Below are positions 17,125 to 24,780 of a stretch of 39,615 bases of DNA, in pieces. The stretch covers positions 1 to 39,615 of the forward strand of contig CALMMG010000052.1 in NCBI GenBank assembly GCA_937868185.1, given 5' to 3'. The stretch comes from an uncultured Pseudomonadota bacterium (GTDB lineage Bacteria; Desulfobacterota; Desulfobulbia; Desulfobulbales; Desulfurivibrionaceae). The first letter of the stretch is position 1, and each line of letters opens with the position of its first letter. The notes under the pieces are model-generated. The model ran no database searches. It saw only the letters and a program-made list of their open reading frames with translations, and had not been told where the DNA came from. The position numbers and the translations under genes are program-made.

Positions 17125-17841
17125 CTAATCGATGCATTTTAAATAGGCCTGTTCCAGTGTGTCGGCGTCGAATTCACGACAGCAATCCGCAGGTGAGCCG
17201 ACAAAGCGGATTTTGCCATCGTGCAGGATCGCCATGCGGTCACAGATTTCCTCCACGTCCGCTAGGGCGTGGGAGCTGAAGAACAGGGTGCGCCCCGCGG
17301 TGCGCAACTTTTGTAAATGGGATTTGAGCAAGGCGCGGGCTTTTGGGTCAAGGCCGCTCATTGGCTCGTCGAGCACATAGAAATCCTTGTTCGCCAAGAA
17401 ACAGGCCGCCAAACCGATCTTTTGTGTCATCCCCTTGGAGTAGGAACGCACCGGACGATTCAGTGCCGAAGGGGCCAGGTCGAGCGCTTGCAGCATCGCT
17501 TCTGACGCAGAGCGGTCATAGGGCAGGGCTTGCAGTTTCAGCATGTATTGCAGGAAATCCATGCCGGTGAGGTAATATGGCGGCATGAAACGCTCGGGCA
17601 GGAAAGCCAGGGGAATGCGGGACTCGGTCAGGCGATGGCTGGTTCCGAAAATTTCGATGGTCCCGCTATCGAGCGCGCAAAAGTCGAGTAGACATTTGAT
17701 CAGGGTGGTTTTGCCAGCGCCGTTCATGCCGACCAGGCCGAAAAATTCGCCGCTGCTGATTTCCAGGTCAATCTCACGCAAAACCTGGGAGGCCCCATAG
17801 CCTTTGGTAACATTTTGAAAACGAAGGGCTGGTGAAGGCAT
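17125..17841 (-). CDS. ABC transporter ATP-binding protein (ABC-2 exporter class)
   Basis: A 238-aa nucleotide-binding subunit: Walker A GMNGAGKTT (about 38-46), Q-loop region ALAFLPERF-like, signature SYSKGMTQKIGLA, Walker B and D-loop VLDEPMSGLDPKARA, and H-loop FFSSHAL. The frame is open to a TTG at 17871; the ATG at 17841 was taken, neither having a clear SD. The class pairs with ABC-2 permeases, and the only permease in this gene run is at 2675-3442. With the single-TM protein at 1963-2673 this gives a set like Myxococcus PilG-PilH-PilI, which is required for pilus biogenesis. The 145-bp gap upstream (17872-18016, counted to the TTG) contains no convincing promoter: TTGTGA and CATTAT are at usable spacing but poor. 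Confidence 0.9.
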   Translation of the reverse strand: MPSPALRFQNVTKGYGASQVLREIDLEISSGEFFGLVGMNGAGKTTLIKCLLDFCALDSGTIEIFGTSHRLTESRIPLAFLPERFMPPYYLTGMDFLQYMLKLQALPYDRSASEAMLQALDLAPSALNRPVRSYSKGMTQKIGLAACFLANKDFYVLDEPMSGLDPKARALLKSHLQKLRTAGRTLFFSSHALADVEEICDRMAILHDGKIRFVGSPADCCREFDADTLEQAYLKCID

Positions 17842-18016
17842 GGCACGCTCGGGAATTCGAGATTTTTTCAAATTGTTATAATGTCAGTCGATGGCAAAAT
17901 CACAAAGTTACCAATTGTGTGTCCCCTGATGCCGGGCTGCTGATATTTGACTGTCGGCAGTGTACATAAATGGCCTGATCAAGTCAACGAAAGGCTGGGG
18001 CCGGAAACGTGGAATA

Positions 18017-20014
18017 TTATTGATGGGAACCGCCAGGAGATTGGGAAAGCTCTTGAAAGAGTCGGGCGTGATATCCGGCGCGTGTTTGATCGTGCTTAAG
18101 CTGCAGGTAGATTATGGCAAGTTCTCTGTGGGGTAGGGCAAACTTGCTGTTGGCGGCAATGGCCTGTTCAAATGCTTTAATCGCTTTCGGCACATGGCCT
18201 CGTTCACGTTCAACCAGGCCGAGGTTGTAAAGATAAAGTGATTTTTTCTTTGGGTCAAGTTGGATGGCCTCGTTAAATTCCTCAATTGCCTTTGGGTATT
18301 CCTTGAGCTGACAATAGGCTTTGCCTAACTGGTCGTGCGCCGCTCCGTCGATTGGCGCGATCTGTACCGTTTGGGCAAAGTACTGTTGAGCCTTGTGGTA
18401 ATCGCGCAAGCCGTAATACGCGGTTCCGGTATTGAGCAGGGTAATGTAGTTGTAAGGAAATTTTTCCAGCATGGTCAAGAGGTGGGGCAAGGCTTCGTTG
18501 TAGTTGCCTAAGGCCAGATAGGCCGGGCCGATATACGAGTGCGGGGTCACATCGTTGGGTTGAAAATATAAGCCCTTAGTGCCATTATCAATGACATCCT
18601 TCCAGTTATTTTCAACGGTGGCAATGCTGGTCTTGAGACAAAAATGATTTGCGGCAATGGTCTTGAGGTTGTCTGCTACTATGATCGGCGCAAACACAAG
18701 CAGAACGATCCCGGCATAGGCTGGGAATCGTTTGGGGACATGGATCGGTTTGTCTGTTCCCTTGTCCCGTGCCAGGGAGGCAAGGAGTCCCAGCATGACC
18801 ATGATGGTAAAGAGCGGGATTATTCTCTCCAGCGGGAAGCAGAACAGGGCATTGATACCGACACCCATCAGAGATAACCCCATGGCTTGGAATTCGAGGG
18901 TTTTGGGTAGATCGCCGGTAAAGTTTTTGAGAGTTTTGAAAAGAAATACTCCCAGTGATCCAATGAGGCAGGCAAAGAGCGTCAGGCCGACTAGTCCCAG
19001 TTCCGCCCATATTTGCAGATAATCGTTATGGGCATCTTTCAGGTACTGGGTATAGAGAGAAATGGATTCTTTTTGCACAGAGGGGAAATAGACTTTCAGA
19101 TTGCCAAGTCCAACCCCGAGCAGCGGGTGCTGCTGGATCAGGGTAAGGGTGTCTGCCCAAATGGCAAAGCGGATCTGGACGGAGGCATTGGATGCTACCC
19201 TGCGGCCAACGGCTTCGTAACCTGGGGTGAATCCCGCAGGGCCTATGTTCGTCATGGTCAGGACAATGAGCAGGCCGGTGAACAAAGCCCATTTTTTTTG
19301 GATGGACCAGAAGGAAGCAAAGTTGACTCGGGCTGTCTTGCTCAGGATGGTGAATAGTAGGCACTGGCAGGTGACGGCCAGCCAGCCGGCCCGCGTTTGC
19401 GTGTAAATGAGATAGACAACGATCAGGCTGAGCATGAGGCTCGTGGTCCAGGCAGTGGTATTTTTTTCCGTGGTCAAAAAAAGGAAGCCACCTATTGGAA
19501 AGAGCAGGACAATAAAGTGTACTGCCATGTTTTTGTTGGCAAAGTTCGCAGATGGCGGAGCAATCTGGGGAATGGATGACAGGCCGAAAAGATGCTGGCT
19601 GATGCCCAGAATGGCCACCAGGAAGGCGGCGGTGAACAGGGCGGTCAGGACCTGGCGTCGTTGGGGTGACGAGACCGTAAGCTGCTGGGTCAGGAAAAAA
19701 AACAGGATTGCCGTCAGCCACAGGCGGCCTATTTTCCAGGTTTCATAGGGGTTAAGCGCAAAGACGACAGTGCATAGTGCCCAGCCGATAAAGGCAAGAA
19801 GCGGCCAGGTGAAAAATGGCAATCTTTGAAGGGGCAAGGCATTGTTGCTTGACTGGTTGGCTAGCCAGGTAAGGGCAAGGAGAATACCTGTGGTTTCCAG
19901 AAAGACACGTTGGGGGAGGTTCGCAAAATCACTCAGATTGGGATAAAAGACAAGGGGGGCTGAAAAGGCTGTTATCAGGAGGAGGCGAGAGAGATTTTTT
20001 TTAGCGAGGGACAT
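18017..20014 (-). CDS. O-antigen ligase/polymerase family protein with C-terminal TPRs (PglL-like)
   Basis: A 665-aa polytopic membrane protein. About 11-12 hydrophobic spans lie in residues 1-440. Wzy_C-family marks are NFANKNMAVHF (157-167), TQTRAGWLA (205-213) and, in the large periplasmic loop, KDAHNDYLQIWAELGLVGL (about 326-344) with the functionally important His. The C-terminal part (about 480-655) is made of TPRs (AHDQLGKAYCQLKEYPKAIE; LYNLGLVERERGHVPKAIKA). The family covers WaaL, Wzy and pilin O-oligosaccharyltransferases (PglL/TfpO). Lying 84 bp downstream of the major pilin, with a hairpin between, a pilin glycosylation role is the likeliest, but ligation of another glycan cannot be excluded. 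Confidence 0.85.
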   Translation of the reverse strand: MSLAKKNLSRLLLITAFSAPLVFYPNLSDFANLPQRVFLETTGILLALTWLANQSSNNALPLQRLPFFTWPLLAFIGWALCTVVFALNPYETWKIGRLWLTAILFFFLTQQLTVSSPQRRQVLTALFTAAFLVAILGISQHLFGLSSIPQIAPPSANFANKNMAVHFIVLLFPIGGFLFLTTEKNTTAWTTSLMLSLIVVYLIYTQTRAGWLAVTCQCLLFTILSKTARVNFASFWSIQKKWALFTGLLIVLTMTNIGPAGFTPGYEAVGRRVASNASVQIRFAIWADTLTLIQQHPLLGVGLGNLKVYFPSVQKESISLYTQYLKDAHNDYLQIWAELGLVGLTLFACLIGSLGVFLFKTLKNFTGDLPKTLEFQAMGLSLMGVGINALFCFPLERIIPLFTIMVMLGLLASLARDKGTDKPIHVPKRFPAYAGIVLLVFAPIIVADNLKTIAANHFCLKTSIATVENNWKDVIDNGTKGLYFQPNDVTPHSYIGPAYLALGNYNEALPHLLTMLEKFPYNYITLLNTGTAYYGLRDYHKAQQYFAQTVQIAPIDGAAHDQLGKAYCQLKEYPKAIEEFNEAIQLDPKKKSLYLYNLGLVERERGHVPKAIKAFEQAIAANSKFALPHRELAIIYLQLKHDQTRAGYHARLFQELSQSPGGSHQ

Positions 20015-20035
20015 GATGGATATGGTTGTTTATCA

Positions 20036-20076
20036 GCACAAGAGAAACGCGAAATACAGTCGCGTTTCTCTTGTGC
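20036..20076 (-). repeat. Perfect 16-bp inverted repeat (hairpin) between pilin and ligase genes
   Basis: Left arm GCACAAGAGAAACGCG (20036-20051), 9-nt loop (20052-20060), exact complementary right arm (20061-20076). It lies in the 84-bp gap after the pilin stop. No U-run follows it on the minus strand (next bases are TGATAAACAACC), so it is not a standard intrinsic terminator. A stable 3' hairpin that protects the pilin mRNA, or a partial terminator that lowers ligase expression, would both fit. Confidence 0.9.
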
Positions 20077-20098
20077 AACAATGTTTGTCGAAAAGATA

Positions 20099-20506
20099 TT
20101 AGGGGAGTGTCAGGGGCGATACTGTGACCCCAGCAGGACTATTAGTCTGCTCTAAGGGGGTTATGGTGTATGTGAAGGTCGTTCCATTGATGACTGCAGT
20201 AAACGTGGTGCCAGAAGGAGTCAAATTGTAATCGGGTGCTTCGATCTGCGCTACAAGAAGATCTGCAGCACTAACACCAGCAATTGCAGGGGTGGTACTT
20301 CCGCTAGCAATTCTTTTGCCAAAGGAAATGACGGCCGCGCCCTTGGCTGAACCCAATACTCCTTTGGAGGCGGCTAATGTTGCCTCTTTTGTCAAATCCT
20401 GATACTTGGGAATCGCTACTGACGCAAGAATGCCCAAGAGGACAATAACAACAATCAATTCGATAAGGGTGAAACCTTTTTCATTTCCTGCCAGATTCTT
20501 CTTCAT
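20099..20506 (-). CDS. mshA: Major-type type IV pilin (MshA-like)
   Basis: A 135-aa prepilin with leader MKKNLAGNEKG cleaved before FTLIELIVVIVLLGILASVA; Glu+5 present and the usual IPKYQDLTKEA continuation. The globular part (about 45-135) is Ala/Gly/Thr/Ser-rich, with SAKGAAVISFGKRI and TTFTAVINGTTFTYTITP, like small MshA-type pilins. It has no cysteine at all, so the C-terminal disulfide loop of classical type IVa pilins is missing. It is the most strongly equipped gene of the window for expression: near-consensus promoter (20532-20561), strong SD AAGGAG (20513-20518) 6 nt before the ATG, and a stable hairpin after the stop. These marks, not just length, make it the likely major subunit. 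It lies between the two clusters, and either machine could use it. Confidence 0.88.
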   Translation of the reverse strand: MKKNLAGNEKGFTLIELIVVIVLLGILASVAIPKYQDLTKEATLAASKGVLGSAKGAAVISFGKRIASGSTTPAIAGVSAADLLVAQIEAPDYNLTPSGTTFTAVINGTTFTYTITPLEQTNSPAGVTVSPLTLP

Positions 20507-20512
20507 GCCTTT

Positions 20513-20561
20513 CTCCTTGTAGATGTGAATGATTATTGAATTTTTTTACTCTGTTTGTCAA
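20513..20561 (-). promoter_or_regulatory. Sigma70 promoter and SD of the major pilin gene
   Basis: Minus strand: TTGACA (20556-20561, 6 of 6), 18-nt A-rich spacer, AATAAT (20532-20537, 5 of 6), then a leader of about 25 nt with SD AAGGAG (20513-20518) before the ATG at 20506. This is the best promoter in the window. Further upstream (20611-20624 region) is a short direct repeat of TTGCGCC, of unknown meaning. No operator or sigma54 site was seen. Confidence 0.75.
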
Positions 20562-20639
20562 TCTCCCGTCAAATCATTTATGCCGGGTTGTCCTGTTTTT
20601 TTAGTGGGTTGCGCCTTGCGCCATCTGTGTTTGTCTGGC

Positions 20640-21893
20640 TTACTTTCCTCCCCGCATGACGTTCATCATATCCCACATGGGGGTGAAGATGGCCAGGGCG
20701 ATGAGCCCAACCATCACGCCCAGCACCAGCAGGAGGATCGGTTCGATCAGGGTGGAGAGGTTTCTGATGGTGTAATCGCTTTCCAGGTCGTAGTAATCAG
20801 CCACTTTTTCCATCATCTCATCCAACCGTCCGGACTGTTCACCCACGGCGATCATCTGGGGAACCATGGGTGGGATCTCTTGGTGTCTAGCCATGGCCTC
20901 GTGCAGGTTGACGCCCTCTTCAACCTCGCTGGTGATTTCCTCGACCATCTGGAACAGCACCAGGTTTTCTAGGGCGGTTGCCGAGAGTTGCAGGGTTTTG
21001 ATGATGTTGATGCCACTGGTGGTGAGCACGGAAAAAACCCGGCAGAATCTGGCCATGTAAATCTTGGTGGTCAGGGGACCGAAGATCGGCACCCTGAGCA
21101 GAATCCGGTCGCGGAAGAAAACGAACTCCCGGGAGCCCAGGGCCAGCCGGTAGGAGATGAACAGGGCCAGCGCTGCCCCGACAATGCCCAGGGTATTGTC
21201 GGCAAAAAAGGTGCTGACCCCCATGAGAATCCGGGTGGCCAGGGGCAACTGGACCTTGGCTGCGGCAAAGAGCTTGGCGAATTTCGGGACCACAAAGGCC
21301 ATCAGGAAGAAGACCGCGCCGGTGATGGCGATGATGACGATCTTGGGGTACCGGGTGGCGGACTTGACCCGTTCCTTGATGGCTTTTTCGTTTTCATAGA
21401 GGGTGGCCAGATAGGCAAAGGCCTTGTCCAGGGAACCGGTTTCCTCCCCCACCTTGACAATGTTGTAGAAAAGCACATTGAAGGTCTTGGGATGGCGGCT
21501 CACGGCTTCGCTTAGGCTGGCGCCGCCTTCCACCTCGGCTGTCATTGATAGGATGATCGCTTGGAGAATGGGGTTGCTTACCTGGAGGGCCAGGATGGCG
21601 AAGGACTCGATGAGGCTGACCCCTGCCGCCAGCAGGGTGGCCAGTTGCCGGCAGAAAAGAATCTTGTCTTCCAGGGTGACCCCGAAGAGCCGTTCGCTGA
21701 GCGTTGGTCCTGCCGCGGCCTCGGCGTTTTTTTTCACCCCGGCGGATTGTTGCTCAGAGAGGACCTGAATGGTCATGGGGCTCAAGCCCGCTTTTTGTAG
21801 CCATGTTTCTACCTCCGGCATAATTTCGGCGGCATGGGTGCCGGAAACGATCCGACCGGCGGAGTTGATGGCTTCGTAACGGAAGATCGGCAC
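20640..21893 (-). CDS. mshG: GspF/PilC-family inner-membrane platform protein (cluster B)
   Basis: A 417-aa T2SF-family platform protein. The N-terminus MPIFRYEAINSAGRIVSG is typical. Two repeated cytoplasmic domains are at about 75-195 (ILFCRQLATLLAAGVSLIES; KVGEETGSLDKAFAYLATLY) and about 280-400 (MARFCRVFSVLTTSGINIIK; AVGEQSGRLDEMMEKVADYY), with membrane spans near 180-205, 225-250 and 385-410. It starts 3 nt after the ATPase stop and ends the operon-like block of cluster B; 133 bp separate it from the pilin. It is the counterpart of the cluster A protein at 9427-10632, from which it differs in most positions outside the family motifs. Confidence 0.95.
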   Translation of the reverse strand: MPIFRYEAINSAGRIVSGTHAAEIMPEVETWLQKAGLSPMTIQVLSEQQSAGVKKNAEAAAGPTLSERLFGVTLEDKILFCRQLATLLAAGVSLIESFAILALQVSNPILQAIILSMTAEVEGGASLSEAVSRHPKTFNVLFYNIVKVGEETGSLDKAFAYLATLYENEKAIKERVKSATRYPKIVIIAITGAVFFLMAFVVPKFAKLFAAAKVQLPLATRILMGVSTFFADNTLGIVGAALALFISYRLALGSREFVFFRDRILLRVPIFGPLTTKIYMARFCRVFSVLTTSGINIIKTLQLSATALENLVLFQMVEEITSEVEEGVNLHEAMARHQEIPPMVPQMIAVGEQSGRLDEMMEKVADYYDLESDYTIRNLSTLIEPILLLVLGVMVGLIALAIFTPMWDMMNVMRGGK

Positions 21894-21896
21894 CGG

Positions 21897-23537
21897 TTAT
21901 TCCTTCAGTTCCATAGTGACGCGGAAGGCCTCGTCTACCGAGGTCTGACCGCTGAGCACCTTGGCGATGCTGGATTGGCGCAGGGAGGTAAGTTCTTCCT
22001 TCTGAGCCTGCCGAAAGATATCGTGGCTGGAGGCTTTTTTGAGGATAAGATCCTCGATGGCCTGAGAAACGACCATGGTTTCGTAGATGGCGATCCTCCC
22101 CCTGAAGCCCGAACCTTCACATTGTGGGCAGCCCACCGGTTTGTAAAAAAGCCGGGCCGGGTCATAGGCAAGGCCCAAGGCTTCCTGGAGTTCTTCCGGC
22201 GGAGTGAAGGCAGCCTTGCAGCTAGGGCAAAGCAATCGCAGGAGACGCTGGGCAATCACCAACCCAACGGCCGAGGCAATGAGAAAGGGCTGGATGCCCA
22301 TCTCGATGAGTCGGGTGATCGCGCCTGCGGCATCGTTGGTGTGCAGGGTAGAAAGTACCAGGTGACCGGTGAGGGCCGACTGGATGGCGATCTCGGCGGT
22401 TTCCGCGTCCCGGATTTCACCGATCATGATGATGTCCGGGTCCTGACGGAGGATGGAGCGCAGGGAGTTGGCAAAAGTGAGGTCGGCCCGGATATTGACC
22501 TGTACCTGGTTAATTCCGGCCAGTTCATACTCCACCGGGTCTTCCACGGTGACGATATTTTTGTCCACCGAGTTGATATAATTTAGGGCGCCATAGAGGG
22601 TGGTGGTTTTGCCGCTGCCGGTGGGTCCGGTGACCAGGATGATCTCATGGGGCCGGGTGAGATGTTCGATGAACAGGGCGCGCTGGTAAGGTTCAAAGCC
22701 AAGGGCCTGAAGATTGAAGCGCACCGTGCCTTTGTCCAGCAGACGCAGCACCACCTTTTCGCCGGCACTCAGAGGCAGGATGGAGACACGCACATCAAAC
22801 TCCTTACCGGCGATGGGCATTTCAAATCGGCCATCCTGGGGCTTGCGGCGCTCGCCGATATCAAGCTGGCCCATGATCTTGATGCGGGAGATGAGGTTGG
22901 GGTGCATCTCCAGGGGGAAGGTGGCGGTTTCGCGGAGGATGCCGTCCACCCGGTTGCGAACCCTTACCCGCTCGTGATCCGGCTCGATGTGGATGTCGCT
23001 GGCCCGCTGCCGCACGGCCTTGAGCAGGATATCATTGATGGCGCTGACGGTGGCGGATTCTTCCCCCGCGTCTTCAAACCGCTGCTCGGTCTTGGCCGCC
23101 GAGACATACAACCGGTCCATGGCGGCCACGATCTCCGATTCGACCCCCACGCAGACTACGGTTTTGTCTGTAATGTAACGGCCAACCTCGTCAACGGCGA
23201 AGATGTTGAGGGGGTCGGCAAAGGCAACCAGTACCTCGCCGGGACGCTTGCCAAGGGCGATGACCTTGTATTTCCGGGAGATGGCTTCCGGGATGATCTG
23301 GGCCACCTCAGGGTCCACTACGATTTTGCTAAAATCGATAAAGGGGATTTTTAGCTGCCGGGCAATAGTGTTGGCAACGGCGCTATCGTTGACAAAGCCA
23401 AGTTCGTAGAGTGCCTCGCCCAGTTTTATCTCGCGGTCCGCGCCGTAGGACAACGCTTGTTGCAGCTGGGTTGCTGTGATCAGCCCGCCTTCCACCAGGA
23501 TGTCGCCAAACTTTTTTCTTTTCGGTGGGGTCATCAT
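21897..23537 (-). CDS. mshE: MshE/PilB-type assembly ATPase (cluster B)
   Basis: A 546-aa extension ATPase. The MshEN-like N-terminal domain has two motifs, KFGDILVEGGLITATQLQQA and KLGEALYELGFVNDSAVANT. The catalytic domain has Walker A GPTGSGKTT (about 304-312), Asp box VTVEDPVEYE, Walker B DIIMIGEIRDAET and His box TGHLVLSTLHTND; the zinc tetracysteine is C437/C440 and C470/C473. The open frame reaches a GTG at 23549; the tandem ATGs at 23537/23534 give the more usual start (MMTPPKRKKFGD), although none has a clear SD. The first motif residue is Lys instead of Arg in both repeats, so c-di-GMP control is possible but not shown. It follows the MshM-like gene by about 73 nt. Confidence 0.95.
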   Translation of the reverse strand: MMTPPKRKKFGDILVEGGLITATQLQQALSYGADREIKLGEALYELGFVNDSAVANTIARQLKIPFIDFSKIVVDPEVAQIIPEAISRKYKVIALGKRPGEVLVAFADPLNIFAVDEVGRYITDKTVVCVGVESEIVAAMDRLYVSAAKTEQRFEDAGEESATVSAINDILLKAVRQRASDIHIEPDHERVRVRNRVDGILRETATFPLEMHPNLISRIKIMGQLDIGERRKPQDGRFEMPIAGKEFDVRVSILPLSAGEKVVLRLLDKGTVRFNLQALGFEPYQRALFIEHLTRPHEIILVTGPTGSGKTTTLYGALNYINSVDKNIVTVEDPVEYELAGINQVQVNIRADLTFANSLRSILRQDPDIIMIGEIRDAETAEIAIQSALTGHLVLSTLHTNDAAGAITRLIEMGIQPFLIASAVGLVIAQRLLRLLCPSCKAAFTPPEELQEALGLAYDPARLFYKPVGCPQCEGSGFRGRIAIYETMVVSQAIEDLILKKASSHDIFRQAQKEELTSLRQSSIAKVLSGQTSVDEAFRVTMELKE

Positions 23538-23610
23538 CAGGAGCGCCACGGCTGGAGATTTTGAGAAGAATTATTGTACATGATGCTGCCGTTAACGGTT
23601 GCCTTGTGTT

Positions 23611-24780
23611 TCATTGTGGTCCTCTCCCAGAGGGAGGGGAGGGCAAGGGAGTCACGCTCTCCCCCGCCGGTTCTTCTGCAGAGGGTATATTTTTTTCTGC
23701 TTCCGCAGGAAGAGGGGGAAGTGCTGCTTGCAGAGGCATTGGCGGCGGGACCTGTGTTGATTGGTTGGGCGCAGTCCCGTCAGTATCAGTCAGGTGTTTG
23801 ACCCAGGCTGTACCCTGAGCAAACCATGGGGTAATGGTCTGTTGGTTCCCGGAGATGGCGTGCGCAACCCAGATCGGGGGGAAGGCTACTCCCCAGAGCA
23901 GAAGCAGGAGGAACAGAAATCCTGCCCACCACTGCAAAGCAGGGGTGAGAAACAGGCGGCGCTGCTTGGGGGTGTTGAAGGAATCCATTGCCTCCCGGAC
24001 AATTTTGCGGGAGATGCGGTTTTCTTTTTCGGCGTAGGCCACCAGGAGTGCCCTGCTCATGATCTTGTTGATCAGCCGGGGATAGCCCTTGGTTGCACGC
24101 CAGAGAAGGTCGGTGGTGGCAAAGGAGCGCGGCATTTCATAGACGCCGCTTTTCTTGAAACGGTGAAGAAGATAGCTGACCATTTCCTGTTTCGACAGGG
24201 GAGACAGGGTCTCCATGATGCTGACCCGCTGGACAAGCTGGCGCATGTTGTTTTGGGCAAGCTTGTCGCGCAGTTCCGGTTGGCCGAAGAGCACGATTTG
24301 TAAGAGTTTCTGGGTGTCGGTTTCAAAATTGGAAAGTAGGCGGAGCTGTTCCAAGCTCTCGTCGGGAAGATTCTGCGCTTCGTCAATGACGATGAGCAGC
24401 TTCTTGCCCTGTTGCGCCAGAGCATATAGATGGTCGTTTAAGATGCGCAGGAGCGAATCGAGGCTGGCAGTCTGGTCCGCCGGGACGGAAAGGCCAATAT
24501 CCTGAAAGATGGCCTTAAGAAGCTCAAGGCGGGACAGATGGGGAGAGAGGATCAGCGCGGTTTCAAATCTGTCGGACAGATCGTCCATCATCAGGCGGAG
24601 CATGAGAGTTTTGCCGGTGCCGATCTCACCGGTGATGATGATAAATCCCTCGCCTTCTTCCAGACCATAGCGGATAACCTCCCGCAGGGCAGCATGTCCC
24701 TTGGTGGGGAAGTAATAATTCCTGTCCGGCGTCATGCGGAAAGGGTCTTCCTGTAGTCCGAAAAACTCAAGATGATTCAT
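23611..24780 (-). CDS. mshM: MshM/ExeA-family AAA ATPase (cluster B)
   Basis: A 389-aa protein starting MNHLEFFGLQEDPFRMTPD. The AAA domain has Walker A GEIGTGKT (51-58), Walker B KLLIVIDEAQN (127-137) and LLQIVLFGQPELRDKL. A hydrophobic segment at about 290-312 (WWAGFLFLLLLLWG) is followed only by a short Pro/Glu/Ala-rich tail, with no SPOR-like domain. That is the main difference from its cluster A counterpart (15730-17043). The family couples ATP hydrolysis to secretin placement. The ATG overlaps the secretin stop (ATGA). Confidence 0.92.
   Translation of the reverse strand: MNHLEFFGLQEDPFRMTPDRNYYFPTKGHAALREVIRYGLEEGEGFIIITGEIGTGKTLMLRLMMDDLSDRFETALILSPHLSRLELLKAIFQDIGLSVPADQTASLDSLLRILNDHLYALAQQGKKLLIVIDEAQNLPDESLEQLRLLSNFETDTQKLLQIVLFGQPELRDKLAQNNMRQLVQRVSIMETLSPLSKQEMVSYLLHRFKKSGVYEMPRSFATTDLLWRATKGYPRLINKIMSRALLVAYAEKENRISRKIVREAMDSFNTPKQRRLFLTPALQWWAGFLFLLLLLWGVAFPPIWVAHAISGNQQTITPWFAQGTAWVKHLTDTDGTAPNQSTQVPPPMPLQAALPPLPAEAEKNIPSAEEPAGESVTPLPSPPSGRGPQ

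Noticed and set aside
17872-18016. Promoter in front of the ABC ATPase
   Set aside because: TTGTGA and CATTAT are spaced acceptably but match poorly; not strong enough to list.
1-20014. Cluster A as a canonical type II secretion system
   Set aside because: MshN-, MshM- and MshL-type genes are present and the GspG-H-I-J-K set is not; MSHA-like pilus is the better fit, though a secretion role is not excluded.
20036-20076. Hairpin as a rho-independent terminator
   Set aside because: No U-run on either strand after the stem, so reported as a hairpin only.
22647-23354. 235-aa open frame on the plus strand
   Set aside because: Fully antisense to the MshE ATPase; low-complexity shadow composition.
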